DNA of 64,000 bases from Pseudomonadota bacterium (GTDB lineage: Bacteria; Pseudomonadota; Alphaproteobacteria; Rhizobiales; Tepidamorphaceae): contig JAEWYT010000170.1 in NCBI GenBank assembly GCA_023458595.1, positions 1-64,000 on the forward strand, read 5' to 3'. The notes below the pieces were generated by a model. That model had not been told where the DNA came from. It made no database searches and was given only the letters and a program-made list of their open reading frames with translations. This document shows positions 16,737-24,690 of the stretch, piece by piece. The stretch's first letter is position 1. Every line of letters starts with the position of its first letter. A program made the translations under genes and the position numbers.

Positions 16737-18116
16737 ATGTCCGCACCCCCGGAATATGCCCGAATGAGCACCCAAGAGCCTTCAAATCTCTTCTACCAGT
16801 CCCGTTCCCGCCGCCCGCTGCTCGACCGCGCCGAGGGCGTCTACATGTGGGATGTCCACGGCAAGCGCTACCTCGACGGCTCGTCGGGGGCGATGGTCTC
16901 CAACATCGGCCATTCCAATCCCCGCGTTCTGGCCGCCATGCGCGACCAGATGGACAAGGCGACGTTCGGCTACCGCCTGCATTTCGAGAACGACCCGGCC
17001 GAGAAGCTCGCCCGCCGCGTCGCCGGGCTGATGCCCAAGGGCCTCGACCGCGTGTTCTTCGTCTCCGGCGGGTCGGAAGCGGTCGAAAGCGCGCTGAAGC
17101 TCGCCCGCCAGTGGGCGGTGGCGACCGGACAGGCGAGCCGCTGGAAGGTGATCTCGCGCTACCCCTCCTATCATGGCTCGACGCTCGGTGCGCTGGCGGT
17201 GACCGGCATGGCGCTGATGACGGCGCCGTTCTCGCCGATGCTGCGCGAGATGCCCCGCATCCCCGCCCCGACCTGCTACCTCGACCGCGACCATCTTTCG
17301 ATGGAGGAGAGGGGGCTGCGCTATGCGGAGATGCTCAGGCAGGAAATCCTCAAGCAGGGACCGGAAACGGTGCTGGGCTTCATCATGGAGCCGGTCGGCG
17401 GCGCTTCGACCGGCGCCCTGGTCGCGCCCGATCCCTACTACGCGCGCATCCGCGAGATCTGCGACGAGTTCGGCATCCTGCTGATCTACGACGAGGTGAT
17501 GAGCGGGGCAGGGCGCACCGGCCGCTTCATGGCCGCCGAGCACTGGGGCATCCGCCCGGACATCGTCGTCGTCTCGAAGGGCTTCGCCGCGGGCTACTCG
17601 CCGCTCGGCGCGATGGTCGCCGACCGCGCGCTGGTCGAGCCGGTGCTCGATCACGGTGGCTTCATCCACGGCTATACCTACGCCGGCAACCCGCTCGCCT
17701 GCGCCGCCGGCCTCGCCGTCCTCGACGAGGTCATGGACCGGGACCTGATGGGCAACGCCGCGCGCATCGGCGATCTGCTCAAGTCCGAGCTGACCGGCCT
17801 GATGGCGCGCTATCCCTTCATCGGCGACGTGCGCGGCAAGGGCCTGCTGCTCGCCTTCGAGCTCGTCTCCGACCGCGAGACGATGGCGCCGCTGCCGGTG
17901 AAGCACGACGCCTACATCAGGCTCGTCGAGCACGCCTACGAGCGTGGCCTCATCATCTATTCCCGCCGCACACGCGGCGGCCGCGAGGGCGATCATTTCC
18001 TCGTCTGCCCGCCGATGATCACGACGCAGGAACAGGTCGGCGAGATCATGGAAAAGCTCACCGCCTCCCTCGACGCGCTGACCGAGGAACTGGGGTTGCC
18101 GCGGGGCAACGGGTGA
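16737..18116 (+). CDS. Class III (omega-type) PLP aminotransferase
   Basis: A 459-residue cytosolic aminotransferase. The PLP site is complete: GGSEAVESALKLAR, the YHGST segment, Asp252 in LLIYDEVMSGAGRTG and the Schiff-base lysine Lys281 in VVVSKGFAAGYSPLGAM. Such enzymes move amino groups from terminal amines, GABA, diamines or beta-alanine. An internal ATG at 16764 (residue 10) is an alternative start. Clustered with a LysR regulator, an importer and a creatininase-type hydrolase, it likely handles the amine released by them. Beta-alanine from the pyrimidine pathway at the start of the window is another conceivable substrate. Confidence 0.92.
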   Translation: MSAPPEYARMSTQEPSNLFYQSRSRRPLLDRAEGVYMWDVHGKRYLDGSSGAMVSNIGHSNPRVLAAMRDQMDKATFGYRLHFENDPAEKLARRVAGLMPKGLDRVFFVSGGSEAVESALKLARQWAVATGQASRWKVISRYPSYHGSTLGALAVTGMALMTAPFSPMLREMPRIPAPTCYLDRDHLSMEERGLRYAEMLRQEILKQGPETVLGFIMEPVGGASTGALVAPDPYYARIREICDEFGILLIYDEVMSGAGRTGRFMAAEHWGIRPDIVVVSKGFAAGYSPLGAMVADRALVEPVLDHGGFIHGYTYAGNPLACAAGLAVLDEVMDRDLMGNAARIGDLLKSELTGLMARYPFIGDVRGKGLLLAFELVSDRETMAPLPVKHDAYIRLVEHAYERGLIIYSRRTRGGREGDHFLVCPPMITTQEQVGEIMEKLTASLDALTEELGLPRGNG

Positions 18117-18323
18117 GGGGTCCCGGCGGCTGAAGTTGAATCAAAGTCTGAACCGCGCCGAACCGAAATCCCGACCTGGGGATGAATCGGTTTCTCAACA
18201 ACTTGACGTAGGTTGGACCGAATTATAGCGCGCAATTTCAAAGGGTTGGATGAAGAACCGGACTCGACCGCCGAGCGGGTTGAATCGGCGCTTTAAGAAC
18301 GGGAAGGACGCTCGGAGGTTCTG

Positions 18324-18683
18324 TTATTGGTTGAGCCCGAGGTCCCGCTGGCGCTTCTTCGGCAGGCCGAGCGAGACGAGCCGATGGGATTCCTTCAGGT
18401 ACGACTTCAGGTCCTCGTCGGGCAGGCCGGGATCGGCGTAGTGCTGGATCCATTTCATCCCGCGCGAGGCGAGATAGGGAGCCGGGCGCAGGCCCGGCTG
18501 TTCCCGCAGGATCTCGAAGGCGAGCGGGCCGACCTTGAAGGTGTAGCCCGGCTGGCCGTCGCCCCACCCGCCGATCGCGAACACCTTGCCGCCGACCTTC
18601 CAGACATGCGATCCACCCCACTGCATCACGTAGGTCGTCGCCGTCAGGGCGCGGCAGAAGCTATTGAACTCGTCGTAGGTCAT
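18324..18683 (-). CDS. MmcQ/YjbR-family protein
   Basis: A 119-residue protein of the YjbR (CyaY-like fold, double-wing) family: an N-terminal MTYDEFNSFCRALTATTYVMQWG, a central VFAIGGW...YTFKVGP and a C-terminal LKSYLKESHRLVSLGLPKKRQ. Family members are annotated as possible DNA-binding proteins, but no function is established. The first codon lies 20 bp from the divergent deacetylase-family gene start, so the two promoters overlap. Confidence 0.85.
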   Translation of the reverse strand: MTYDEFNSFCRALTATTYVMQWGGSHVWKVGGKVFAIGGWGDGQPGYTFKVGPLAFEILREQPGLRPAPYLASRGMKWIQHYADPGLPDEDLKSYLKESHRLVSLGLPKKRQRDLGLNQ

Positions 18684-18703
18684 CGCGCGAAAGGTACGCC
18701 GGA

Positions 18704-19735
18704 ATGAAGGTCGTCTACAACGAAGCCCAGAAGCGGCACTACCCGAAGAACTTCGTTTCGAGCGGCGTCGTCACCGCAAACCCGGAGCAGCCCGAGCGGG
18801 CCGATCGGCTGCTCGCCGGCGCGCTCGCCGCGGGGCTGGAGCACGAGCCGACCGTCGACCAGGGCCTCGCGCCGATCTCGGCCGTGCACACGCCGGAGTA
18901 CGTCGAGTTCCTGATGAGCGCGCACGAACGCTGGAGCCATCGCCCGAACGCGTCGGCCGAGGTGATCCCGAACGTCCACCCCGTCCGCAGCCGCTCCGGC
19001 TATCCCCGCTCCGTCGACGGACAGGCCGGCTACCACATGGCCGACACCGCCTGCCCGATCTCGGCGGAGACCTGGGAGGCGGTCAGGCTGTCGGCCTCCA
19101 CCGCCGTGCAGGCGACGCGGCTCGTGCTCGCCGGCGCGTCGTCCGCCTACGCCCTGTCGCGGCCGCCCGGACACCACGCCTTCGCCGATCTCGCCGGCGG
19201 CTTCTGCTACGTGAACAATTCCGGCGTCGCCGCGCAAGCGCTGCGCTCGGTCCACGACCGGGTGGCGATCCTCGACGTCGACCTCCACCACGGCAACGGC
19301 ACTCAAGGGGTGTTCTACGATCGCGCCGACGTGCTGACCGTTTCGCTCCACTGCGACCCGGCCCGCTTCTATCCCTTCTTCTGGGGCTACGCGGACGAGC
19401 GCGGCGAGGGCGCCGGCGACGGCTACAACATGAACCTGCCGCTGCCGCGCCATTCGCCCGACGACGTGTTCCTCGAGGCGCTCGATCGCGGTATCACCCG
19501 TATCCGTGCCTACGCGCCCGGCGCCCTGGTGATCGCGCTCGGCCTCGACGCCTATGAGGGCGATCCCTTCGGCGGCCTGCGCGTCACGACCGATGGCTTC
19601 GCCCGCATCGCCGAGAGGATTGCGGGCCTGAGCCTGCCGACCGTGATCGTTCAGGAGGGCGGCTACCTGACGGACGATCTGGCTAAGAACCTGACGAGCT
19701 TCCTCACCGGGTTCGGGGCGAAGCACAAGGTTTGA
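18704..19735 (+). CDS. Histone deacetylase superfamily / acetylpolyamine amidohydrolase
   Basis: A 343-residue Zn-dependent deacetylase. The family core is intact: His157-His158 in RPPGHHA, GGFCYVNN, Asp191-Asp193 with His195-His196 in DVDLHHGNGTQ, the zinc aspartate in GLDAYEGDPFGG, and the C-terminal EGGY. Bacterial members remove acetyl groups from acetylpolyamines, acetoin precursors or proteins. The length and the HPVRSRSGYPRSVDGQAGYHM loop resemble the acetylpolyamine amidohydrolase branch. No polyamine gene is adjacent, so the substrate remains inferred. Confidence 0.9.
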   Translation: MKVVYNEAQKRHYPKNFVSSGVVTANPEQPERADRLLAGALAAGLEHEPTVDQGLAPISAVHTPEYVEFLMSAHERWSHRPNASAEVIPNVHPVRSRSGYPRSVDGQAGYHMADTACPISAETWEAVRLSASTAVQATRLVLAGASSAYALSRPPGHHAFADLAGGFCYVNNSGVAAQALRSVHDRVAILDVDLHHGNGTQGVFYDRADVLTVSLHCDPARFYPFFWGYADERGEGAGDGYNMNLPLPRHSPDDVFLEALDRGITRIRAYAPGALVIALGLDAYEGDPFGGLRVTTDGFARIAERIAGLSLPTVIVQEGGYLTDDLAKNLTSFLTGFGAKHKV

Positions 19736-19761
19736 GCTCGGACTCGCCGGTTCTCCCCAGC

Positions 19762-19935
19762 TGTCATTGCCGGGCTCGTCCCGGCAATCCATACGGCCTG
19801 CGCCGACGACGGTGTTCATGGATGCCCGGAACGAGTCCCGGCATGACGGCTGAGTGCGGAGGGCGGCCGTGCCCCGCTGACCGTGCATTCCGCCTGCCGC
19901 AGCCGCTGCACTGGGCCCCGGATCAGGTCCGGGGC
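19762..19935. repeat. Cluster of palindromes (families C and D)
   Basis: Family C hairpins at 19762-19796 and 19817-19849 in opposite orientation, then a family D hairpin GCCCCGGATCAGGTCCGGGGC at 19915-19935. They occupy the 288-bp convergent gap between the deacetylase-family gene and the TetR gene, where I see no gene. Confidence 0.7.
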
Positions 19936-20023
19936 GCGAGGTCCGTTATGTGTCGCCGGCCTTGCCCCCTGCGAAGCCGCGTGTCCCGGCCTGACGCGGG
20001 ACCCCAGGGGCAGCACGGGCGAC

Positions 20024-20716
20024 CTACTCCGCTTCCATCCCCGCCGCCGCGAACGCGACGATCCGCGCGGTGATCGCCTCGGCATCGGTCAGGTCGATCT
20101 CGCCCTTCGCCAGCGCCTCCAGCCGGCGCAGGTTGTTGTAGATCGAGTGCAGCGTGCCCATGGCGAAATGGAACCGCCAGAGCAGCTCGGCGCGCGGCAG
20201 ACCGGGAAGTATGCGCGACAGGGCGGCGACGAAGCGTTCGAGGTGGCGCACGTCACGCTCGATCATCTCGCGCATCTCCGGCGGACCGTCGAGCGCGGCG
20301 CGGGCGACGAACTGGACGTAGATCGAGCTGCCGCCGTCCTGGGTCTGCTCGGCGAAGGTCGCCCGCACCGGGGGCGCGAAGAGGGCATGCAGGACGTCGT
20401 GCAGAGGAACCGGATCGCTTCCCGCGCGCGCCTCCGCCTCGCGCAGGAGCCGCGCCCGCTCCCGGTTGATCGCGCGGCTGCCGCGCCGGAACACCTCGAG
20501 CAGAAGCGCGTCCTTGGAGCCGAAGTGGTAGTTCACCGCGGCGAGGTTGACGCCGGCTTCCGCCGTCAGCGCCCGCATGGTGACGCCGGAATAGCCGTGG
20601 ACGACGAACATGCGCTCCGCCGTGTCGAGGATCAGCGTGCGCGTCTCCTCGCCGCGGGGGGCGGCGCTCGCGGCGCCCTTCGGCGCGGGCTGCTCTTCGT
20701 TCGCGGGGTCAGCCAC
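20024..20716 (-). CDS. TetR-family regulator, PsrA-like
   Basis: A 230-residue repressor. After a 22-residue polar N-terminus comes the TetR helix-turn-helix (LILDTAERMFVVHGYSGVTMRALTAEAGV, then NLAAVNYHFGSKDALLLEVF). The C-terminal half carries ELLWRFHFAMGTLHS and ends FAAAGMEAE, which parallels PsrA, the fatty-acid-responsive repressor of beta-oxidation. It lies downstream of an acyl-CoA dehydrogenase gene on the same strand, and a perfect palindrome fitting the PsrA operator rule lies upstream of that gene. The ligand is likely a long-chain acyl-CoA or fatty acid (inference). Confidence 0.9.
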   Translation of the reverse strand: MADPANEEQPAPKGAASAAPRGEETRTLILDTAERMFVVHGYSGVTMRALTAEAGVNLAAVNYHFGSKDALLLEVFRRGSRAINRERARLLREAEARAGSDPVPLHDVLHALFAPPVRATFAEQTQDGGSSIYVQFVARAALDGPPEMREMIERDVRHLERFVAALSRILPGLPRAELLWRFHFAMGTLHSIYNNLRRLEALAKGEIDLTDAEAITARIVAFAAAGMEAE

Positions 20717-21027
20717 CGGGCCTGGTCCTCATGTCGCCGGCGACCTTTCCGTTGTCATGGCCGGGCTCGTCCCGCCCATCCACGGCTTCCGCGTGGCAAG
20801 GGCCGTTCGTGCATGCCCGGAACAGGTCCGGGCATGACGACGGATGGGGTGTGCCGTGGAAGCCGGCGCGGTGGCAACGGGGCCTGGATCAGGTCCAGGA
20901 CACACCGTCGCATTTGACGCATGGCCGTGCCTTGAGAACAAAGGGGTGCCCCGGACCTGATCCGGGGCCCATAGGGCGGTTGCCGCCGGGTACTGTTCCA
21001 GCCCGATAGAACCGCGCCCGGTCGCCG
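20717..21027. repeat. 311-bp gap filled with palindromes
   Basis: No gene seen. Family C copies lie at 20753-20785 and 20810-20843; family D copies at 20880-20903 (CCTGGATCAGGTCCAGG core) and 20948-20972 (CCCCGGACCTGATCCGGGG). They separate the acyl-CoA dehydrogenase gene from the TetR gene. Confidence 0.7.
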
Positions 21028-22281
21028 TCACAGCAGATAGACGCTGCCATCCCCGCCCGTCTTCGCCGGGTCGGTGTTGCGGTACTTGCGCAGCTCCAGC
21101 CGGGCCATCTGGTTGCGGTGCACCTCGTCCGGCCCGTCGACGATCCTGACGGTGCGGGCATAGGCGTAGGCGTTCGACATGATGTGGTCGGCGACGCCAC
21201 CCGCGCCGAAGGCCTGGATCGCCCAGTCGATGACCTTGATCGCCGCATGCGGGGCGGCGACCTTGATCTCGGCGATCTCGATGCGGGCCTCCTTGTTGCC
21301 GACGGTGTCCATCTTCCAGGCCGCGTGCAGCGTCAGCAGGCGGGCCTGGTCGAGGGCGATGCGGCTCTCGGCGATGCGCTCCGACCAGATCGACTGGTTG
21401 GCGATCGGTCCGCCGAAGGCTTCCCTGGCTTCCAGGCGCCGGCACATGCGTTCGAGCGCCCGCTCGGCGACGCCGATGATGCGCATGCAGTGATGGATGC
21501 GGCCCGGGCCGAGGCGGCCCTGCGCGATCTCGAAGCCGCGCCCCTCGCCCAGCAGCATGTTGGAGGCCGGCACCCGCACGTTGTCGAAATCGATCTCCAT
21601 GTGCCCGTGCGGGGCGTCGTCGAAGCCGAACACCGGCAGGTGCCGGACGATCCTGACGCCGGGATGGGGCAGCGGCACCAGGATCATCGACTGCTGCTTG
21701 TGGCGGTCCGGGTTGTCGGCGTCGGTCTTGCCCATGACGATCAGGATGCGGCAACGCGGGTCGCCGGCGCCCGAGCTCCACCACTTTCGCCCGTTGATAA
21801 CGTATTCGTCGCCCTCGCGCCGCATCTCGGTCTGGATGTTGGTGGCGTCGGAGGAGGCGACGGCCGGCTCGGTCATCGAGAAGCCGGAGCGGATCTCGCC
21901 GTTGAGCAGCGGCGTCAGCCACTGCGCCTTCTGCTCGGGCGTCCCGTAGCGCTCGAACACTTCCATGTTGCCGGTGTCCGGCGCCGAGCAATTGAACATC
22001 TCCGGGGCGAAGTGGCTGCGCCCCATGATCTCGCAGAGCGTCGCGTATTCGACGTTGGTGAGACCCGCCCCGTCCTCGGATTCGGGCAGGAACAGGTTCC
22101 ACAGGCCCTGCTCGCGCGCCTTCTGCTTCAGCTCCTCGAGCAGCGGCAGTGCCGCCCAGCGGTCGCCGCCCTCGTCGATCTGGGCGTAGAGCGCCGGCTC
22201 GTTCGGGTAGACGTGCTCGGCCATGAAGGCGAGGAGCTTCTCGCGCAGCTCCTTCACACGCGGCGAATAGTCGAAATCCAT
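21028..22281 (-). CDS. Acyl-CoA dehydrogenase family protein
   Basis: A 417-residue flavoprotein. N-terminal helical domain [28 protein letters not shown], the FAD/substrate strand [30 protein letters not shown], and the C-terminal four-helix domain with [25 protein letters not shown], the ACAD10/11-like branch that oxidises branched or hydroxylated acyl-CoAs. FAD is expected. The gene is divergent from a MaoC hydratase over a palindromic operator, so the two could supply successive steps, dehydrogenation then hydration. Confidence 0.92.
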   Translation of the reverse strand: MDFDYSPRVKELREKLLAFMAEHVYPNEPALYAQIDEGGDRWAALPLLEELKQKAREQGLWNLFLPESEDGAGLTNVEYATLCEIMGRSHFAPEMFNCSAPDTGNMEVFERYGTPEQKAQWLTPLLNGEIRSGFSMTEPAVASSDATNIQTEMRREGDEYVINGRKWWSSGAGDPRCRILIVMGKTDADNPDRHKQQSMILVPLPHPGVRIVRHLPVFGFDDAPHGHMEIDFDNVRVPASNMLLGEGRGFEIAQGRLGPGRIHHCMRIIGVAERALERMCRRLEAREAFGGPIANQSIWSERIAESRIALDQARLLTLHAAWKMDTVGNKEARIEIAEIKVAAPHAAIKVIDWAIQAFGAGGVADHIMSNAYAYARTVRIVDGPDEVHRNQMARLELRKYRNTDPAKTGGDGSVYLL

Positions 22282-22329
22282 GGCTGTACCTCCAGGCTGT
22301 GATCGCTCGTCCTCGGTTGGACGGACAGT

Positions 22330-22351
22330 AATTCAAACACGTGTTTGAATT
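22330..22351. promoter_or_regulatory. Perfect 22-bp palindrome, PsrA-type operator candidate
   Basis: Centre ATTCAAACACGTGTTTGAAT (22331-22350), extended by one A/T pair on each side. It contains CAAAC-N4-GTTTG, matching the published PsrA rule (G/C)AAAC-N2-4-GTTT(G/C). It is located 49 bp upstream of the acyl-CoA dehydrogenase start and 82 bp upstream of the divergent MaoC gene. Confidence 0.65.
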
Positions 22352-22432
22352 CAACTCCGCAGTTTTACGGATGGGCGGCCGAAAGCGACTCTCCCGCTTG
22401 GCGACCGGCCCCCGACGCGCTAATCACCCCGC

Positions 22433-22918
22433 ATGGATATTCCCGCCCCCGAACCGATCGACCTGGACACGCTGGCCGCGAGGGCCGGTACGGTCGTCGG
22501 CACCTCCCGCTGGCGCGTCATCGACCAGGCGATGATCGACGAGTTCGCCGACCTGATCGGCGACCACCAGTACATCCATGTCGATCCGGAGCGCGCCAGG
22601 CAGACGCCCTACGGCACCACGGTCGCCCATGGTTTCCTGTCGCTCTCGATTCTCGGCGGATTGGCCGGCGAGGTCATGCCGCGCATCGCCGGCAGCGTCA
22701 TGGGCGTCAATTACGGTTTCGACCGTGTGCGTTTTGTCGCGCCGGTCCGCTCGGGGCGCAAGGTGCGCGCGATTCTGACGCTAAAAGAGCAGGACCGCGT
22801 CGATCCGACGACCGTTTCGCTGCTGTTCGAGGCGATTCTGGAGGTCGAAGACGAGGACAAGCCGGCGATCGTGGCCCTGTGGCTGGTGCGTTCCTATCTC
22901 GGTGCGCCCGCCCTCTGA
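22433..22918 (+). CDS. MaoC-family dehydratase (R-specific enoyl-CoA hydratase type)
   Basis: A 161-residue hot-dog-fold hydratase. The catalytic-type segment FADLIGDHQYIHVDPERA (Asp/His dyad) is followed by TTVAHGFLSLSIL, and later NYGFDRVRFVAPVRSG, as in NodN/MaoC enoyl-CoA hydratases. It adds water to trans-2-enoyl-CoA. It is divergently transcribed from the acyl-CoA dehydrogenase, sharing the palindrome at 22330-22351, which suggests co-regulation in acyl-CoA breakdown. Confidence 0.92.
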   Translation: MDIPAPEPIDLDTLAARAGTVVGTSRWRVIDQAMIDEFADLIGDHQYIHVDPERARQTPYGTTVAHGFLSLSILGGLAGEVMPRIAGSVMGVNYGFDRVRFVAPVRSGRKVRAILTLKEQDRVDPTTVSLLFEAILEVEDEDKPAIVALWLVRSYLGAPAL

Positions 22919-23041
22919 TTGGAATTGCGCCGCAAAAGGGAATATATGTCGGAATGCAGGGGCGACGCCGGGTATGTCGCTTCTCGTGCAAATCGCGTAT
23001 ATTGGATCCATCCCCCGGTCCGTAGCAGCAAGGCTCGAAAC

Positions 23042-23494
23042 ATGCGGTTGACCAAGCAGACCGGATACGCCCTGAGGATCCTGCTCCATTGCGCGCTCGC
23101 GCCCGAGCGGTCCGTGACCGTCGCCGAGATCGCGCGCACCCAGCGCATCACCGAGCACAACGTCTTCAAGATCGTGCCCATGCTGGTCGAAGGCGGCTTC
23201 CTGGAGACGACGCGCGGGCGCGGAGGCGGCATCAGGCTCGCCCGTGATCCCGACGACATCCGCATCGGCGAAGTCGTACGCGTCACGGAGGAGACGCATA
23301 TCGAGGCCGAGTGCTTCGGCGGCGGTGCCGACTGCGTCATCCGCCCGGTCGCCCCGATCAACCGCATCCTGGATGAAGCGCTCGCCGCCTTCATCGAGGT
23401 GCTCGATCAGCATACGCTGCGGGATCTCGTGACGGCGCGGCCCAGCGCCGCCGGTGCGCAGAGCATCCTCGAGATCCTGGCCCCCGCGACGTGA
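23042..23494 (+). CDS. Rrf2-family regulator (NsrR/RirA-like) missing one cysteine
   Basis: A 150-residue winged-helix regulator: MRLTKQTGYALRILLHCALAPE, the helix-turn-helix TVAEIARTQRITEHNVFKIVPML, and the wing RGRGGGIRLA. IscR, NsrR and RirA bind a cluster through three cysteines near 91-105. Here Cys91 and Cys98 are present (ECFGGGADC), but the third position, around residue 104, is Ala in RPVAPIN. The frame is open upstream, but the ATG at 23042 matches the family start exactly. Whether it still binds a [2Fe-2S] or [4Fe-4S] cluster, or uses another ligand such as Cys17, is open. Confidence 0.88.
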   Translation: MRLTKQTGYALRILLHCALAPERSVTVAEIARTQRITEHNVFKIVPMLVEGGFLETTRGRGGGIRLARDPDDIRIGEVVRVTEETHIEAECFGGGADCVIRPVAPINRILDEALAAFIEVLDQHTLRDLVTARPSAAGAQSILEILAPAT

Positions 23495-23557
23495 TCTCCG
23501 TCTGACCGGAGCACGTTTTCCCGATTCCGCCACTGGACGGCGCGGCGGCGCTGAAGA

Positions 23558-24625
23558 ATGATCGCCGCCCGTACCTTTGCGGAGTCGCCCGAAGTGCCGG
23601 CCAATCCGATCGTCGTCGAAGTGACCCGCGGCCCGCTCGTCGAAAGCCGCCACCGCGGCGCCCTCGCGATCGCGGACGGGGAGGGGCGAATCCTGCTGTC
23701 CGTCGGCGACACGCGTCTGCCCGTCTTTCCGCGCTCCGCCGTGAAGGCCCTGCAGGCCCTGCCGCTGGTCGAGGGCGGCGGCGCCGATGCCTTCGAGTTC
23801 ACCCCCGCCGAGATCGCGCTTGCCTGCTCCTCCCACAACGGCGAGCCGGCCCATGTCGAGACGGCCCGCTCGATGCTCGCCAGGGCCGGGTTGGACGAGA
23901 GTTTCCTGGAATGCGGACCGCAGGCCCCCGCCCGCGACGAGGACCGCTTCGCCCTGCGCCAGGCGGGCCGGGTGCCCGGCCGCATCCACAACAACTGCTC
24001 GGGCAAGCATGCCGGCATGCTGGCGCTCGCCATCCACATGGGCGTCGATCCGAAGGGCTACTCGACCGCCGACCATCCCGTTCAGCGCCGCGTGCGCCGG
24101 GCGATGGAGGAGATGACCGGATCGGCGCTGTCGGCGGACCGCTGCGGCATCGACGGCTGTTCGATCCCGACGTGGGCCGCCCCTCTGGGGGCCTGGGCCG
24201 TCGCCTTCGCCAAGGTCGCGACGGGGCAGGGCGTCGACGAGAAGCGGGCCGTGGCGCTGAAGCGCATCCGCGAGGCCTGCGCCGCCCATCCCTTCATGGT
24301 CGCCGGCACCGGCCGGTTCTGCACCCGGATGATGGAGCGGGCCGGCCCGCAGGCGTTCGTGAAGACCGGCGCGGAGGGCGTCTTCTGCGCGGCCTTTCCG
24401 GATACCGGTCTCGGCGTCGCGCTGAAGGTCGACGACGGCGCCTCGCGTGCCTCCGAAGCGCTGATGGCGGCTATCGTTTCCGACTGCGCGGGCCTCGACG
24501 GAAGCCGGCGCGCGGCGGTCGCGCCGATGGCCGGTCCGCCGGTGACGAACCGCATGGACCTTCAGGTCGGCGAGATCCGCGTGGCCGACGACATTCTCGC
24601 CCGGATCGCGGCTGTCATGCGCTGA
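23558..24625 (+). CDS. ansA: Class 3 L-asparaginase (Rhizobium etli AnsA/ReAV type)
   Basis: A 355-residue amidohydrolase converting asparagine to aspartate and ammonia. All six key residues described for the R. etli enzymes occur at a constant +12 offset: Ser60 and Lys63 (PRSAVK), Ser92 (CSSHNGE), Cys147 and Lys150 (NNCSGK), and Cys201 (GIDGC), covering two Ser-Lys tandems and the Zn site. The offset reflects an N-terminal extension of about 12 residues, so a later start is possible, though no obvious ATG fits. It lies 63 bp after the Rrf2 gene, perhaps in one operon. Confidence 0.93.
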   Translation: MIAARTFAESPEVPANPIVVEVTRGPLVESRHRGALAIADGEGRILLSVGDTRLPVFPRSAVKALQALPLVEGGGADAFEFTPAEIALACSSHNGEPAHVETARSMLARAGLDESFLECGPQAPARDEDRFALRQAGRVPGRIHNNCSGKHAGMLALAIHMGVDPKGYSTADHPVQRRVRRAMEEMTGSALSADRCGIDGCSIPTWAAPLGAWAVAFAKVATGQGVDEKRAVALKRIREACAAHPFMVAGTGRFCTRMMERAGPQAFVKTGAEGVFCAAFPDTGLGVALKVDDGASRASEALMAAIVSDCAGLDGSRRAAVAPMAGPPVTNRMDLQVGEIRVADDILARIAAVMR

Positions 24626-24690
24626 TCGCGGTTGGCGCGGGCCCGCCGCTCTCCTATAAACGGGTACAACGAAACATCGGGAGACACGTC

